DNA of 64,000 nt from G965218495 sp965262785 (lineage in GTDB: Bacteria; Bacteroidota; Rhodothermia; Rhodothermales; Bin80): NCBI GenBank assembly GCA_965262785.1, contig OZ253559.1:2604001-2668000 (forward strand). Reading direction: 5' to 3'. This document shows, piece after piece, positions 25,399 through 33,875 of the stretch. Position 1 is the first letter of the stretch. Every line of letters starts with the position of its first letter. A program made the position numbers and the translations under genes. The notes under the pieces were generated by a model. It saw only the letters and a program-made list of their open reading frames with translations, was not told the origin of the DNA and ran no database searches.

Positions 25399-28188
25399 CT
25401 AGAACGAAAGGGTGACGCCGACCTTTACGTGGCGCGGGCTGGTAAACCAGTGTGGCCGAGTGTCGTACTCTTCCAGCGTGTGGATGCCTGGCAGGCCATA
25501 GTTGGGCTTCCACGTCGCATGGAGGTTGCGTTGGTCCGACAACGAGTATGTTGCACGGCCAGTGTCATTGAAAACAAAGTTCTCGTTTCGGCGATCCAGG
25601 ACGTTATAGACCTTGGCGAAGGCACGCAGGCGCAGCCCGCGAATGGTGAATACCTTGTAGGCATGCACGTCGAGCTTTAGCTTGGACGGCTTGCGGCCGC
25701 TCCGCGTCGGTAGGTCAACATTCTGATCCAGGATCAGTGGGGAGTAGGGGTACCCCGTCGCGAATTGACCGTTGAAAGAAACACTCCAATTAGCCGCCCG
25801 GGCGACTGTCACGGTGGACGAAAGTACGTGACGCTGGTCAAAGGGCAGGGGCACGACTTCAAGCTCGTTTTCGCGCCCGGAAAGTCGATTAAAAAAGAAC
25901 CTGTTGGCATCGTCATCGCTGCCTTCGGCGATCTGAAAGGTGTAGTCCACAGTAGCAGACAGCAGGCCCGTGCGGCTTCGGCGCTTGGTTAGCGCCACGG
26001 TAAGGCCAGTGACGTTGGCGTACGCCTTGTTCAGGTAGATGTTGAAGAGGTCTTCGCCTGCGATCGTGGAGTATCTGACCAGCTGCAGGGCCATGTAGTC
26101 ACGGATGTCCTTGAAGTATCCGGTCAGGTGCACGGCCAGTAGAGTGCCTATCTGCTGCTGGAGCCCGATTTCATACTGTATCGTCCGTTCGGGTCGTAGG
26201 TCGGTGTTCCCAAAGGTAGGCGCAGAGCCTTTGGGGAATTCGAATTCAGGGTTTACGTACAGGTTGCGCAGCGAAGGCATCTGCGCAAAGTGGCCGTACG
26301 AGAAATGGATGATGCCCCGCTCGGTGATAGGAAACGACACCCCCAAGCGTGGCAGCACCATGTTTTTGACCTCTGCGTTGCCAAGGTCCCCATTGGGGTC
26401 GAACAGGTCGGGAATGTATTTCCCGTTGGGATCAAAGCGCTCAAAGCGCAGGCCGGCGTTGATGATGAAGTCATCAAACTCAAGCTTGTCCTGCGCATAG
26501 ATGCTCATCTCCAGGATGCGCTGACCGTCATATCTGTCATGCGAGGGATTGTCCACGGGTGCCACCGTGGGCTCGCGGTACTGGTTTCCATCAAACAGCA
26601 CTACAAAGTTCTCACGGCTCAAGCTGTGACTCTGCACCTCAAGGCCGGCCTTGATTTCGTGGGTGATGCCTATCTGATGCGTATAATCCGCTTTGGCCCG
26701 CAGCGAGCCGGAGTCTTCATAGATGTGCGACTTCTGGTTGCCGCCAAATAGAAAGTTGTTGCCCGGAAACCCGGTCACGTTGCCGCCGCCAATGCCACCA
26801 ATATCCTTCACGTACCGGGGATCGAGCGGGTCTTCGTACAGGTAGTTTTTGTACTTGCTGAGGGCCCAGGACAGCTTTACCGTATAAAAGGCACGCTCGC
26901 CCAGCGTGTGGGTCCAGTGGAGGCTATGGTTCTGGTTTCGGCGGCGCTGGGTAGCCGTGCCATCAGGGTTGAACCGGTAGCCGAAGCTGAATCCTTTGCG
27001 CTGGCTGTTGTCGACCAGATAGGAATACTCCAGCTGCGTTCCACGGGATGGACGTACCGAAACCTTGCTGAGCACGTTCATGCGCCGGCTGGGGCTCATG
27101 GGAACACGATCCTGGGGTATCTCCAAGCCTTCGCCTTCAACCACGGTGCCGTCCGGCAGTGTGACAGTGGAATCCATGTATGCCCACCAAGGCTTGCCAT
27201 GGATTTCGTAGTACCAGGTCGGCCCGTTGAAGTTGGCCGAATCCGATGGCAGGTGCTGGCGGATGCCATACAGGTGGCCCTCGTCCTGGTCGTACCGGCC
27301 GGATACCAGAAAGCGCACCCTTCTGCCCAGCGGCAGCGGTCCACTGAGCGAGCCCTCCAGCGTTCTGGAGTTCAGATCGACGCCCGAAGGCAGAAAGAAC
27401 AAGTCTTCGCTGGGCGTAGCATAGTCCCCTCCATAGACGCTGATCGAGCCGTCATACCGGTTCCCGCCCTCCTTCGTAACCAGGTTTACAATTGCAGACA
27501 TGGCCTTTCCATACTCGGCATTGAAAGCCCCCGAAATCACCGTCATCTCTTCAATGGCATCAATGGCGACGCGCGTGGCAATGCCATTGGTGTTAAACGG
27601 GTTGCTTACGGCCAATCCGTCAACCAAATATGAGATTTCATTGCTGCGCCCGCCCCGGACATGAAGCTCTCCGCTTGCACCCGTAGTCACGCCAGCCTGG
27701 GTGGCAAGTACGCCAAATAGGCTTTCTACCGGCAGCGCATCGATCTCCTCGGCGACGACAGTTTTCTTGGACGCCGTGAGGTCCTTTTGAACCAGAGGAC
27801 GCTCGGCCTGTACGACTATTTCCTCCCCTTGGATCACGGTTTCCGCCAGCCGAACATCTATCCGAGAGGTCTGCCCCGTAGTCACAGCGATATCGGTAAC
27901 CCGCTGGGTGCGATAGCCGACATAGCTGAAGATGAGCGTATGGGTTCCCGGCCGCATGTTGAGCAGCACGTAGTTGCCGTCAGTGTCGGTGATGGCGCCG
28001 CGCGTTGAGGCGTCAAGCCGAACGGTAACGCCGACCAGGGCTTCTCCGGTATCGTCATCTCGGACATTGCCCACAATCTTGCCCTGGCCAAGCGCAATGT
28101 GTGCCCACGACAAAAACAGGAGAGCCGCTAGCCACATGACACTCCTAGCTGGGACCACTCCTGCGGCTTTGCTCAAGCTAGCGGACAT
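25399..28188 (-). CDS. TonB-dependent receptor with carboxypeptidase-regulatory-like N-domain
   Basis: A 929-residue outer-membrane receptor read from ATG 28188; a TTG at 28203 is in frame. The signal peptide ends near SWAHIALGQ. Residues 35-115 form a CarboxypepD_reg-like domain (VGNVRDDDTGEALVGVTV, GNYVLLNMRPGTHTLIFSYV). A plug domain follows, with LPVESLFGVLATQAGV, GELHVRGGRSNEISYLVDGL and FNAEYGKAMSAIVNLVTKEG. The remainder is a 22-strand-type barrel ending in HVKVGVTLSF with the terminal Phe. It imports a large or scarce ligand at the outer membrane using ExbB/ExbD energy; an ExbBDD cassette is at 40.6-42.7 kb. It is the first gene of the trio with the large T9SS protein (6 bases downstream) and the PorV-like barrel. 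Ligand unknown. Confidence 0.92.
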   Translation of the reverse strand: MSASLSKAAGVVPARSVMWLAALLFLSWAHIALGQGKIVGNVRDDDTGEALVGVTVRLDASTRGAITDTDGNYVLLNMRPGTHTLIFSYVGYRTQRVTDIAVTTGQTSRIDVRLAETVIQGEEIVVQAERPLVQKDLTASKKTVVAEEIDALPVESLFGVLATQAGVTTGASGELHVRGGRSNEISYLVDGLAVSNPFNTNGIATRVAIDAIEEMTVISGAFNAEYGKAMSAIVNLVTKEGGNRYDGSISVYGGDYATPSEDLFFLPSGVDLNSRTLEGSLSGPLPLGRRVRFLVSGRYDQDEGHLYGIRQHLPSDSANFNGPTWYYEIHGKPWWAYMDSTVTLPDGTVVEGEGLEIPQDRVPMSPSRRMNVLSKVSVRPSRGTQLEYSYLVDNSQRKGFSFGYRFNPDGTATQRRRNQNHSLHWTHTLGERAFYTVKLSWALSKYKNYLYEDPLDPRYVKDIGGIGGGNVTGFPGNNFLFGGNQKSHIYEDSGSLRAKADYTHQIGITHEIKAGLEVQSHSLSRENFVVLFDGNQYREPTVAPVDNPSHDRYDGQRILEMSIYAQDKLEFDDFIINAGLRFERFDPNGKYIPDLFDPNGDLGNAEVKNMVLPRLGVSFPITERGIIHFSYGHFAQMPSLRNLYVNPEFEFPKGSAPTFGNTDLRPERTIQYEIGLQQQIGTLLAVHLTGYFKDIRDYMALQLVRYSTIAGEDLFNIYLNKAYANVTGLTVALTKRRSRTGLLSATVDYTFQIAEGSDDDANRFFFNRLSGRENELEVVPLPFDQRHVLSSTVTVARAANWSVSFNGQFATGYPYSPLILDQNVDLPTRSGRKPSKLKLDVHAYKVFTIRGLRLRAFAKVYNVLDRRNENFVFNDTGRATYSLSDQRNLHATWKPNYGLPGIHTLEEYDTRPHWFTSPRHVKVGVTLSF

Positions 28189-28203
28189 GGCTATCGGCAG
28201 CAA

Positions 28204-28562
28204 ATTGTTCTCAGTATCACTTGAAGCAGGCAGAGAAAAGGCGTAGCCGGCGGCGAACCAAGTCAGGTTAAAGGAGGTTCTGCATAGATTCTCTACTTGC
28301 GCCCTCTTGAAGCCGCAAGGGCGCTGGTCTATACCTGCGTTTGACTCAACCTATGCCCTCCACCGGCCAGCTCGCGAACCATCGGAAGATACGAGTAAAC
28401 ACTTACAAGGGTCCCTGCGCGGAGCTGTGGGCATGGCATCTCGCGAAGAGTTCGGGACTAGGCTACGCTACCCCACTGGCGGGGCTCATGCCGCAAGGCA
28501 ACAGAAAAGGGAGGCGCCCAAGGAGCGCCTCCCCTTTCAAACTGTGCACCGCTTTGCGGGGA
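28204..28562. other. Intergenic region upstream of the TonB receptor
   Basis: About 360 bases between the TonB-receptor start and the end of the FG-GAP gene. It holds the minus-strand terminator at 28505-28537 and presumably the receptor's promoter; I could not fix a promoter position. No gene is visible. Confidence 0.5.
28505..28537 (-). terminator. Rho-independent terminator of the FG-GAP gene
   Basis: On the minus strand GGGAGGCGC (28533-28525) pairs perfectly with GCGCCTCCC (28517-28509), and TTTT follows at 28508-28505. It lies 26 bases past the stop of the FG-GAP gene, so the TonB-receptor operon needs its own promoter. Confidence 0.8.
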
Positions 28563-30446
28563 CTATTTGATCAGAATCATGGACCGGGCCTGCTGGAAGT
28601 TGCCATAGCGCAGCACATAGAAGTATTGCCCGCTGGATACGGGTGTCCCCGAGTCGTTCACACCATGCCACGTGGCTTGGTGCGTGCCGGCCGTAAACGT
28701 CTCGTCTCTAATGAGTGTGCGCACCAGACGCCCCGTAATGTCGTAGACCAGCACGCTGATGCGCTTGTCTAGCGGCAGCGTGAATGAAAACGTGGTCGTC
28801 GGATTGAACGGGTTCGGGTAGTTGGCCCCAAGCACATAGTCCTGCGGCACGATAACACGATCTTCGGTAAAGCTCAGAGGCAGGCCCTCGCCAGAGAATA
28901 TCCGCAAGAACGCGCGGTTCGCATAGGCTACGGTAGAGTCCGGAAGTAGCGTTAAGACAGTGGTGCTGTCATTCGGGTATGTCTCCTGGAATGTGTACAG
29001 GCTGTCCGGTACAGACTGCATGGAAAAGGCGAGCTCTGCGTGCCCGTCGCCATCCGCATCGCCGAGGAAGGCGATCTTCGCACTAAATTCCGCGCCACCC
29101 GACGGGCTCTCAAGACGCGAGCCCGTGCTGTCGTAGATCACATTGAACGCACCCCCTTCGTCCGGGAAAGGTATGTCCCGAACGGAGTAGTTGGCCGGAT
29201 CCTCCACATCCGTGCCTGGCCAGAAATCTGCGATCCGAATCCACGTAGGCGGTTCGCCATTCGCGTAGGCGGTCGCTGAGTAGCCCGGGCCGCTGCCAAT
29301 GAGCTCAATCCTTCCATCACCATCAATATCGCCGGCTACGAGGCCGAGCGCAGAGAACTCGGACAGGATTTCGTAGACCACATTGTCAGCGTCAATCTGC
29401 GTCGCGTCCTCGCCAGCTTCATAGTTGAGCAGGGTTACATTACCGGAGGGATAGACGGGGCAGAAGACTTCGTCGTCGCCATTCATGTCCAAGTCCACGG
29501 CCACACAGCCAAACAGCGGAGTCTCGTCATCACTTGAAGCATGAAACCATGCCAGCGTGTCCCCAGCGGCGGGTGCGACATACGTGTCCGGGCCTGTTAC
29601 GTCGACATTGGTGAAGTTTAGGTTATTCCAACTGCTGAGTGCAAGTTCTGGCGTCCCATCCCCGTCAAGGTCTGCGGGAATTATGGAATAGGCACTGCCA
29701 CCACCACGATTCACAGGGTCGAAGTCCTCAGACGCCCGCGTGCTCCAGCGGGCTTCCTGATTCCATGCGAAAAACGGGTCTAGGTCCGTGACGGAAAGGA
29801 CGTACCAGTTGTCGAAGTAGTTGAAGCCTGTTCCGCCGTTGTTGGCAAGCATTATTTCGTCTACGCCATCCCCATCTACATCCGCTACAGTGATTTTCTC
29901 ACTCACAAACCGATCAGGCAGGGTGTCAGGAAAAGTGTACATTACAAAAGGAGGCAGGAGAGGAATGTCGTTATCACCCGCGGCCTCCACGACATAGAGC
30001 CCTGGCGGCACGAATGGCGCGAGCGGGTTCGTAGCGCTGTATCCCCGCCCGATCAAGGTTACCACCTCCCCGAATCCGTCATCATCTAGATCAGAACAGG
30101 CCGCGAAACGCGCATTCTGGCTTGTACCCGTGGAGTCGATAGACGAAGAGGCGTATACGACCTCCCACATGTCCGGGCCCGCAGCCTCGACCATATAAAC
30201 CCGGCCGCCGCCGGTATAGTCAGTCACCAGCAGGTCTGTCTTGCCGTCGTTGTCAAGGTCACAGGGGCCGTAGACACCGCGAGCGCCCGATTGGCGTCCG
30301 GGCGCGTATGGGGGAAAGACATCTAGCGGGCTCCCTGACAGGACCGTGCTCTGGTCCGGTATCCACGAGAACTCCGCCTTTTGGGCAAGGGCATCGGTAA
30401 CGGTGAACAAAAAGAACACCGCGGAGAGAATGATAGCTGTACGCAT
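28563..30446 (-). CDS. FG-GAP/VCBS repeat surface protein with T9SS tail
   Basis: A 627-residue secreted protein. Signal peptide MRTAIILSAVFFLFTVTDAL. It carries about seven FG-GAP/VCBS-type calcium-binding motifs, each an Asp-rich turn before a strand: DLDNDGKTDLLV, DLDDDGFGEVVT, DVDGDGVDEIML, DLDGDGTPELAL, DLDMNGDDEVFC, DIDGDGRIELIG and DADGDGHAELAF. These build an integrin-alpha-like beta-propeller used for adhesion or ligand binding. The C-terminus (NYPNPFNPTTTFSFTL, VYDITGRLVRTL, VSSGQYFYVLRYG) is a classical T9SS type A sorting domain. It has its own terminator, so it is a separate transcription unit. An ISL3 element is inserted about 90 bases upstream of its start, close enough to affect its promoter. 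Confidence 0.9.
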   Translation of the reverse strand: MRTAIILSAVFFLFTVTDALAQKAEFSWIPDQSTVLSGSPLDVFPPYAPGRQSGARGVYGPCDLDNDGKTDLLVTDYTGGGRVYMVEAAGPDMWEVVYASSSIDSTGTSQNARFAACSDLDDDGFGEVVTLIGRGYSATNPLAPFVPPGLYVVEAAGDNDIPLLPPFVMYTFPDTLPDRFVSEKITVADVDGDGVDEIMLANNGGTGFNYFDNWYVLSVTDLDPFFAWNQEARWSTRASEDFDPVNRGGGSAYSIIPADLDGDGTPELALSSWNNLNFTNVDVTGPDTYVAPAAGDTLAWFHASSDDETPLFGCVAVDLDMNGDDEVFCPVYPSGNVTLLNYEAGEDATQIDADNVVYEILSEFSALGLVAGDIDGDGRIELIGSGPGYSATAYANGEPPTWIRIADFWPGTDVEDPANYSVRDIPFPDEGGAFNVIYDSTGSRLESPSGGAEFSAKIAFLGDADGDGHAELAFSMQSVPDSLYTFQETYPNDSTTVLTLLPDSTVAYANRAFLRIFSGEGLPLSFTEDRVIVPQDYVLGANYPNPFNPTTTFSFTLPLDKRISVLVYDITGRLVRTLIRDETFTAGTHQATWHGVNDSGTPVSSGQYFYVLRYGNFQQARSMILIK

Positions 30447-30536
30447 AGCAGGGTACCAGTTTGCGAAAACGTTAGCGAAGTTTCGAAGATAGGAAAGTGT
30501 CCGTTGCCTTTAAAGCATAATCAACGGCGCCGCAAT

Positions 30537-30544
30537 ATTTTTTT
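30537..30544. repeat. Left copy of 8-bp target-site duplication
   Basis: ATTTTTTT sits directly outside the left inverted repeat of the ISL3 element and is repeated exactly at 31950-31957. Eight bases is the usual duplication for ISL3-family insertion. Confidence 0.85.
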
Positions 30545-31949
30545 GGCTCTTCCCCTGATTAGATGGGTGCAGTGTTGTATTCAACGGGAAACGAAATGAG
30601 TTTATGCGGATTCATACCCGCTTCTTGTCTGTTTCAAGGCCATCAACACGATGGCGCACACGTTCTCTAACCCCAGCAGCGATATGTCACAACTAAAGAC
30701 TGATATCGGTTGCCTCTTGGGCATCCAGGCTCCCTGGAAGGTTTCCGAGGTGACGTTTGCGCATGAGGCGCAAGAAGTCCGGATTCATGTAGCTTGCGAG
30801 GAAGGCCATCAGCTGCCTTGTCCGGAGTGCGGCACGGCGTCTCCGGGCTACGACCACCGTCGTCGGCAATGGCGTCACTTGGATCTGTGTGCGTATCGCA
30901 CCATGGTGGTTGCGCAACTTCCCCGCGTGGAGTGTCCAGAGCATGGAGTGCGCACCGTGTCGGTTCCGTGGGCGGAACCTATGTCACGGTTCACTGCGGA
31001 GTTTGAGGCGCTGGTGATTGATTGGCTGCAGGAGGCGAGCGTATCGGCGGTGTCCCGTCTGATGGGGGTGAGCTGGAATGCGATAGACGGGATCATGCAG
31101 CGCGCGGTGCAACGCGGCCTTGCGCGGAGGAAGGAACGGAATGTTGCCCATATTGGCGTGGATGAGACCTCTTTTCGCAAGCGCCATGCGTATGTCACCA
31201 TTGTTTCGGATGCAAAGGCGGGTACGGTGCTGCATGTGGGCGAAGACCGTAGGAAAGAAACACTTACGCGTTGGTATGCTGGACTCACTGTGGAGCAGCT
31301 GGAGGGCATCGAGAGTGTCAGCATGGACATGTGGCCAGCCTACATCAACGCCACGCTGGAGCATGTGCCAGAGGCGCAGCGGAAGGTGGCCTTTGACAAG
31401 TTTCACGTAGTGAAGTGTCTGGGAGTTGCCGTGGACAAGGTTCGGCGACAGGAGCACCGGGCATTGATGAAGGAAGGCCTGGAGGACCTCAAGGGGACCA
31501 AGTATGATTGGTTGACTCACCGGGCCAACATGTCTGCTAAGCAGAAGGCGCGCTTCCAGCAGTTGCGTACCAGCACGTTGAAGACGGCCCGCGCGTGGGC
31601 TATCAAGGAAATGGCCCTGCAGCTGTGGCACTATGTCCACCGCACATGGGCGCGCAAGGGTTGGGAGCGATGGTTGTCGTGGGCCATGCGGTGCCGGCTG
31701 GAACCGGTCAAAGCGGCCGCCAGAACCATCAAGAAACACCTGTGGGGTATCCTCAATGCGATCATCCTGAAGGTGAGCAATGGCCCTGCGGAAGGCATCA
31801 ACAGCCGGATCAAAACCATCAAAGTGCGCAGTAGGGGCTTCCGCAACAAAAGGCGGTTTGCCAACGCCATTTACTTTCACCTCGGAGGCCTGGATCTATA
31901 CCCGAAAGCGTCCGCAGGTGAGCTTACCCACTAAAAGAGGGGTAGAGCC
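30545..31949 (+). mobile_element. Complete ISL3-family insertion sequence (1405 bp)
   Basis: The element is bounded by imperfect inverted repeats of about 25 bases: GGCTCTTCCCCTGATTAG at the left (from 30545) and, read inward from the right end (31949), GGCTCTACCCCTCTTTTAG. The first 12 positions match 11 of 12. It encodes one full transposase and nothing else. Identical 8-bp flanks (ATTTTTTT) show that it arrived by transposition and has not been rearranged since. The insertion target is a T-rich tract between the FG-GAP gene and the MetE-like gene. Confidence 0.92.
30651..31934 (+). CDS. ISL3-family transposase
   Basis: A 427-residue DDE transposase that appears intact. The N-terminal zinc-binding region has LPCPECGTASPG and VECPEHGVRTVS, then a helix-turn-helix (VSAVSRLMGVSWNAIDGIMQ). 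Catalytic acidic residues lie in HIGVDETSFRKRH (first Asp), VSMDMWPAYINATLEHVPEA (second Asp) and SNGPAEGINSRIKTIK (Glu). FDKFHVVK and RSRGFRNKRRF are further ISL3 landmarks. ATG 30651 lies within the element; ATG 30684 is an alternative. Full length with all catalytic positions means the copy could still be mobile. Confidence 0.94.
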   Translation: MAHTFSNPSSDMSQLKTDIGCLLGIQAPWKVSEVTFAHEAQEVRIHVACEEGHQLPCPECGTASPGYDHRRRQWRHLDLCAYRTMVVAQLPRVECPEHGVRTVSVPWAEPMSRFTAEFEALVIDWLQEASVSAVSRLMGVSWNAIDGIMQRAVQRGLARRKERNVAHIGVDETSFRKRHAYVTIVSDAKAGTVLHVGEDRRKETLTRWYAGLTVEQLEGIESVSMDMWPAYINATLEHVPEAQRKVAFDKFHVVKCLGVAVDKVRRQEHRALMKEGLEDLKGTKYDWLTHRANMSAKQKARFQQLRTSTLKTARAWAIKEMALQLWHYVHRTWARKGWERWLSWAMRCRLEPVKAAARTIKKHLWGILNAIILKVSNGPAEGINSRIKTIKVRSRGFRNKRRFANAIYFHLGGLDLYPKASAGELTH

Positions 31950-31957
31950 ATTTTTTT
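31950..31957. repeat. Right copy of 8-bp target-site duplication
   Basis: ATTTTTTT, identical to 30537-30544, adjoins the right inverted repeat of the ISL3 element. Confidence 0.85.
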
Positions 31958-32092
31958 TTGGCGCGACTGGAGCGCGCAGATTGTTTCACGCACAGCGGCT
32001 AGAATTTAGCCTGCTCGCTGGCTGCGGCGCTGGCGATCAACGCTCCGACTCGAAAGTTAAACACGCTTCACCTGGCTTGTCACTGCAATCCC

Positions 32093-33109
32093 ATGCTGCA
32101 GACCACTGTAATCGGAAGCTACGCCTGGCCGTCCTGGTTTATCACCGCGGTGGAATCCATCAGGGCGGGCGAGTACGGCCCGAAGGACGTAGAAGAGACC
32201 CTGGATGATGCCGTCGATGTGGCAATTCGAGATCAGGAGGAAGCAGGGCTTGACGTCATCAGCGATGGCGAAATGCGCCGCTTGGGCTTCTTTACGGCCG
32301 ACTTTTACGGGCGCTTGAGCGGCCTGAGCGAATTGCCACCATTGCGCCGGCTTGGCCCCGGCGGGCATGACCAGCGCGAGCGTTACCAGGCGCTGGCTCC
32401 GTTTGAGGCTCCTGAGGGCCTGGGCATCGTTTCCGAGTTCGCGTACGCTCGAAGGAGGACGGGGCGGCTGCTCAAGGTGCCGTGTCCGGGCCCCTATACC
32501 CTGGCAGGGCGGATCATGCCCAACGCAATCTACCCGGATCGAATGGCGGTGGCCCGCCAGTTTTCGCGCATAGTCAATCGCGAGCTCAAGGCCGTAGTGG
32601 CGGCCGGCGCTGCGCTGATCCAGTTGGATGAGCCTTCATATGCCGTACACAAACACTCGCCAAAAGCCTTCGTAGAGCTGTTCAACAACACCGTCGAGGG
32701 CGTGGATGCGTGCATCGGGTTGCACCTGTGCTTTGGCAACTACATTGGTCGGCCGGTAGCGCACCGGGTCTACGCGCCGCTGTTTCCGCACATCCTGGAC
32801 GTGAACGCGGACGAGATCCACTTGGAGATGGCCAACCGTGAGATGGCCGAGGTGCACCTGGCCGGAGAAATTGCGCGCGCTGGCAAGATCATCGCTGCGG
32901 GTGTCATAGACGTAAAGAACTATTTCATCGAGACGCCAGCAATTGTGGCGGATCGAATTCGGGCTTTGCTCAAGCATGTCGAGCCTGACCAACTGGCGTT
33001 AGCGCCGGACTGCGGACTCAGCCAAACCGCGCGCTGGGCCGCTCGGCAGAAGCTCCAGGCAATGGTGGCGGGGGCCAAAATCGTGCGAGATGAATTGAGC
33101 GGTTCATGA
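32093..33109 (+). CDS. MetE-like cobalamin-independent methionine synthase family protein
   Basis: A 338-residue single-domain protein related to the C-terminal catalytic half of MetE. The start MLQTTVIGSYAWPSWF matches the common TTVIGSYPRP opening. VISDGEMRR, KVPCPGPYTLAGRI and LIQLDEPSYAV are conserved strands of the barrel. Zinc-ligand positions are visible as HLCFGN (His and Cys, about residues 211-213), a Glu in the following segment and ALAPDCGLSQ (Cys, near 301). Short MetE homologues of this kind transfer a methyl group to a thiol from donors other than folate, or act in degradation pathways; the true donor here is unknown. It has no operon partner on its strand. Confidence 0.86.
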   Translation: MLQTTVIGSYAWPSWFITAVESIRAGEYGPKDVEETLDDAVDVAIRDQEEAGLDVISDGEMRRLGFFTADFYGRLSGLSELPPLRRLGPGGHDQRERYQALAPFEAPEGLGIVSEFAYARRRTGRLLKVPCPGPYTLAGRIMPNAIYPDRMAVARQFSRIVNRELKAVVAAGAALIQLDEPSYAVHKHSPKAFVELFNNTVEGVDACIGLHLCFGNYIGRPVAHRVYAPLFPHILDVNADEIHLEMANREMAEVHLAGEIARAGKIIAAGVIDVKNYFIETPAIVADRIRALLKHVEPDQLALAPDCGLSQTARWAARQKLQAMVAGAKIVRDELSGS

Positions 33110-33422
33110 CGAATTGCGACACCCGGTGGTGCTCGGCCCGCGATTTGCTCGTAACCCGAAGCGATGCTTAGGATCTGACTTGACAGGTAGCTTCGGTCTC
33201 AGATGTGGACCTGGTGGCCCAGCGCCGGATCATCGGGCCATACGCTTCTCGGAACTCAGGCACTCCTGAACGCCTCTGTACACCTTGCTCCGGACCCAAG
33301 TATCGGATTGTCAGCCACGTTGATTAAGGCGCAACACCGAGTGGCCCGGAGGGGCACCAACGTTTTTCGAAGGCACAGGGCGGCGTAGATACCGACGAGC
33401 CAAGGAGTTGGTGCCTCCGAAG
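33110..33422. other. Intergenic region downstream of the MetE-like gene
   Basis: About 310 bases before the tRNA pair. No gene motif, hairpin with T-run or repeat is visible. Confidence 0.45.
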
Positions 33423-33497
33423 CGGTCCGGACGGGACTCGAACCCGCGACCTCTGGCGTGACAGGCCAGCATTCTAACCAAACTGAACTACCGGACC
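33423..33497 (-). tRNA. tRNA-Asp (GTC)
   Basis: On the minus strand a full cloverleaf is readable. The acceptor stem GGTCCGG pairs with CCGGACC and is followed by the discriminator G typical of tRNA-Asp. The anticodon loop is CTGTCAC, giving anticodon GTC, and the T-arm contains GGTTCGAGTCC. The 3' CCA is not encoded. It is 100 bases downstream of tRNA-Phe on the same strand. Confidence 0.95.
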
Positions 33498-33597
33498 GAA
33501 GCTGATCTCAATGATAAGGCACCGGAACACCTGGAACAAGACCGTATCCTGTAAAATTCCCGTGCAAATGCGCGCACGGACGCAGGCCAAAGTGCGG

Positions 33598-33670
<73 letters not shown>

Positions 33671-33833
33671 AAGGTGCCTGTGGTACAGTGCTATACACGG
33701 CATTGTTTCGGAAGACGCAAGCGCGGCCACTTGGCCTCTGTCTCGCCGAACCCGAGTCGTTACAGATGGTGCAGCCGGGCGCAACGAGCAGCAAGGCAGT
33801 ACTTTTTGCCTTTAAGTTCACGGGAGTTGCGCG

Positions 33834-33841
33834 TAACTTTG
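33834..33841 (+). promoter_or_regulatory. Possible Bacteroidota-type -7 element for acs
   Basis: TAACTTTG matches the TAnnTTTG -7 consensus known for Bacteroidota housekeeping promoters. It is 34 bases before ATG 33876. A T-rich TTTTTG lies at 33803-33808, somewhat farther upstream than the usual -33 spacing, so support is partial. Confidence 0.35.
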
Positions 33842-33875
33842 CGCTCTCACAGAGTGTCTACCAACGCGTTTAGCT

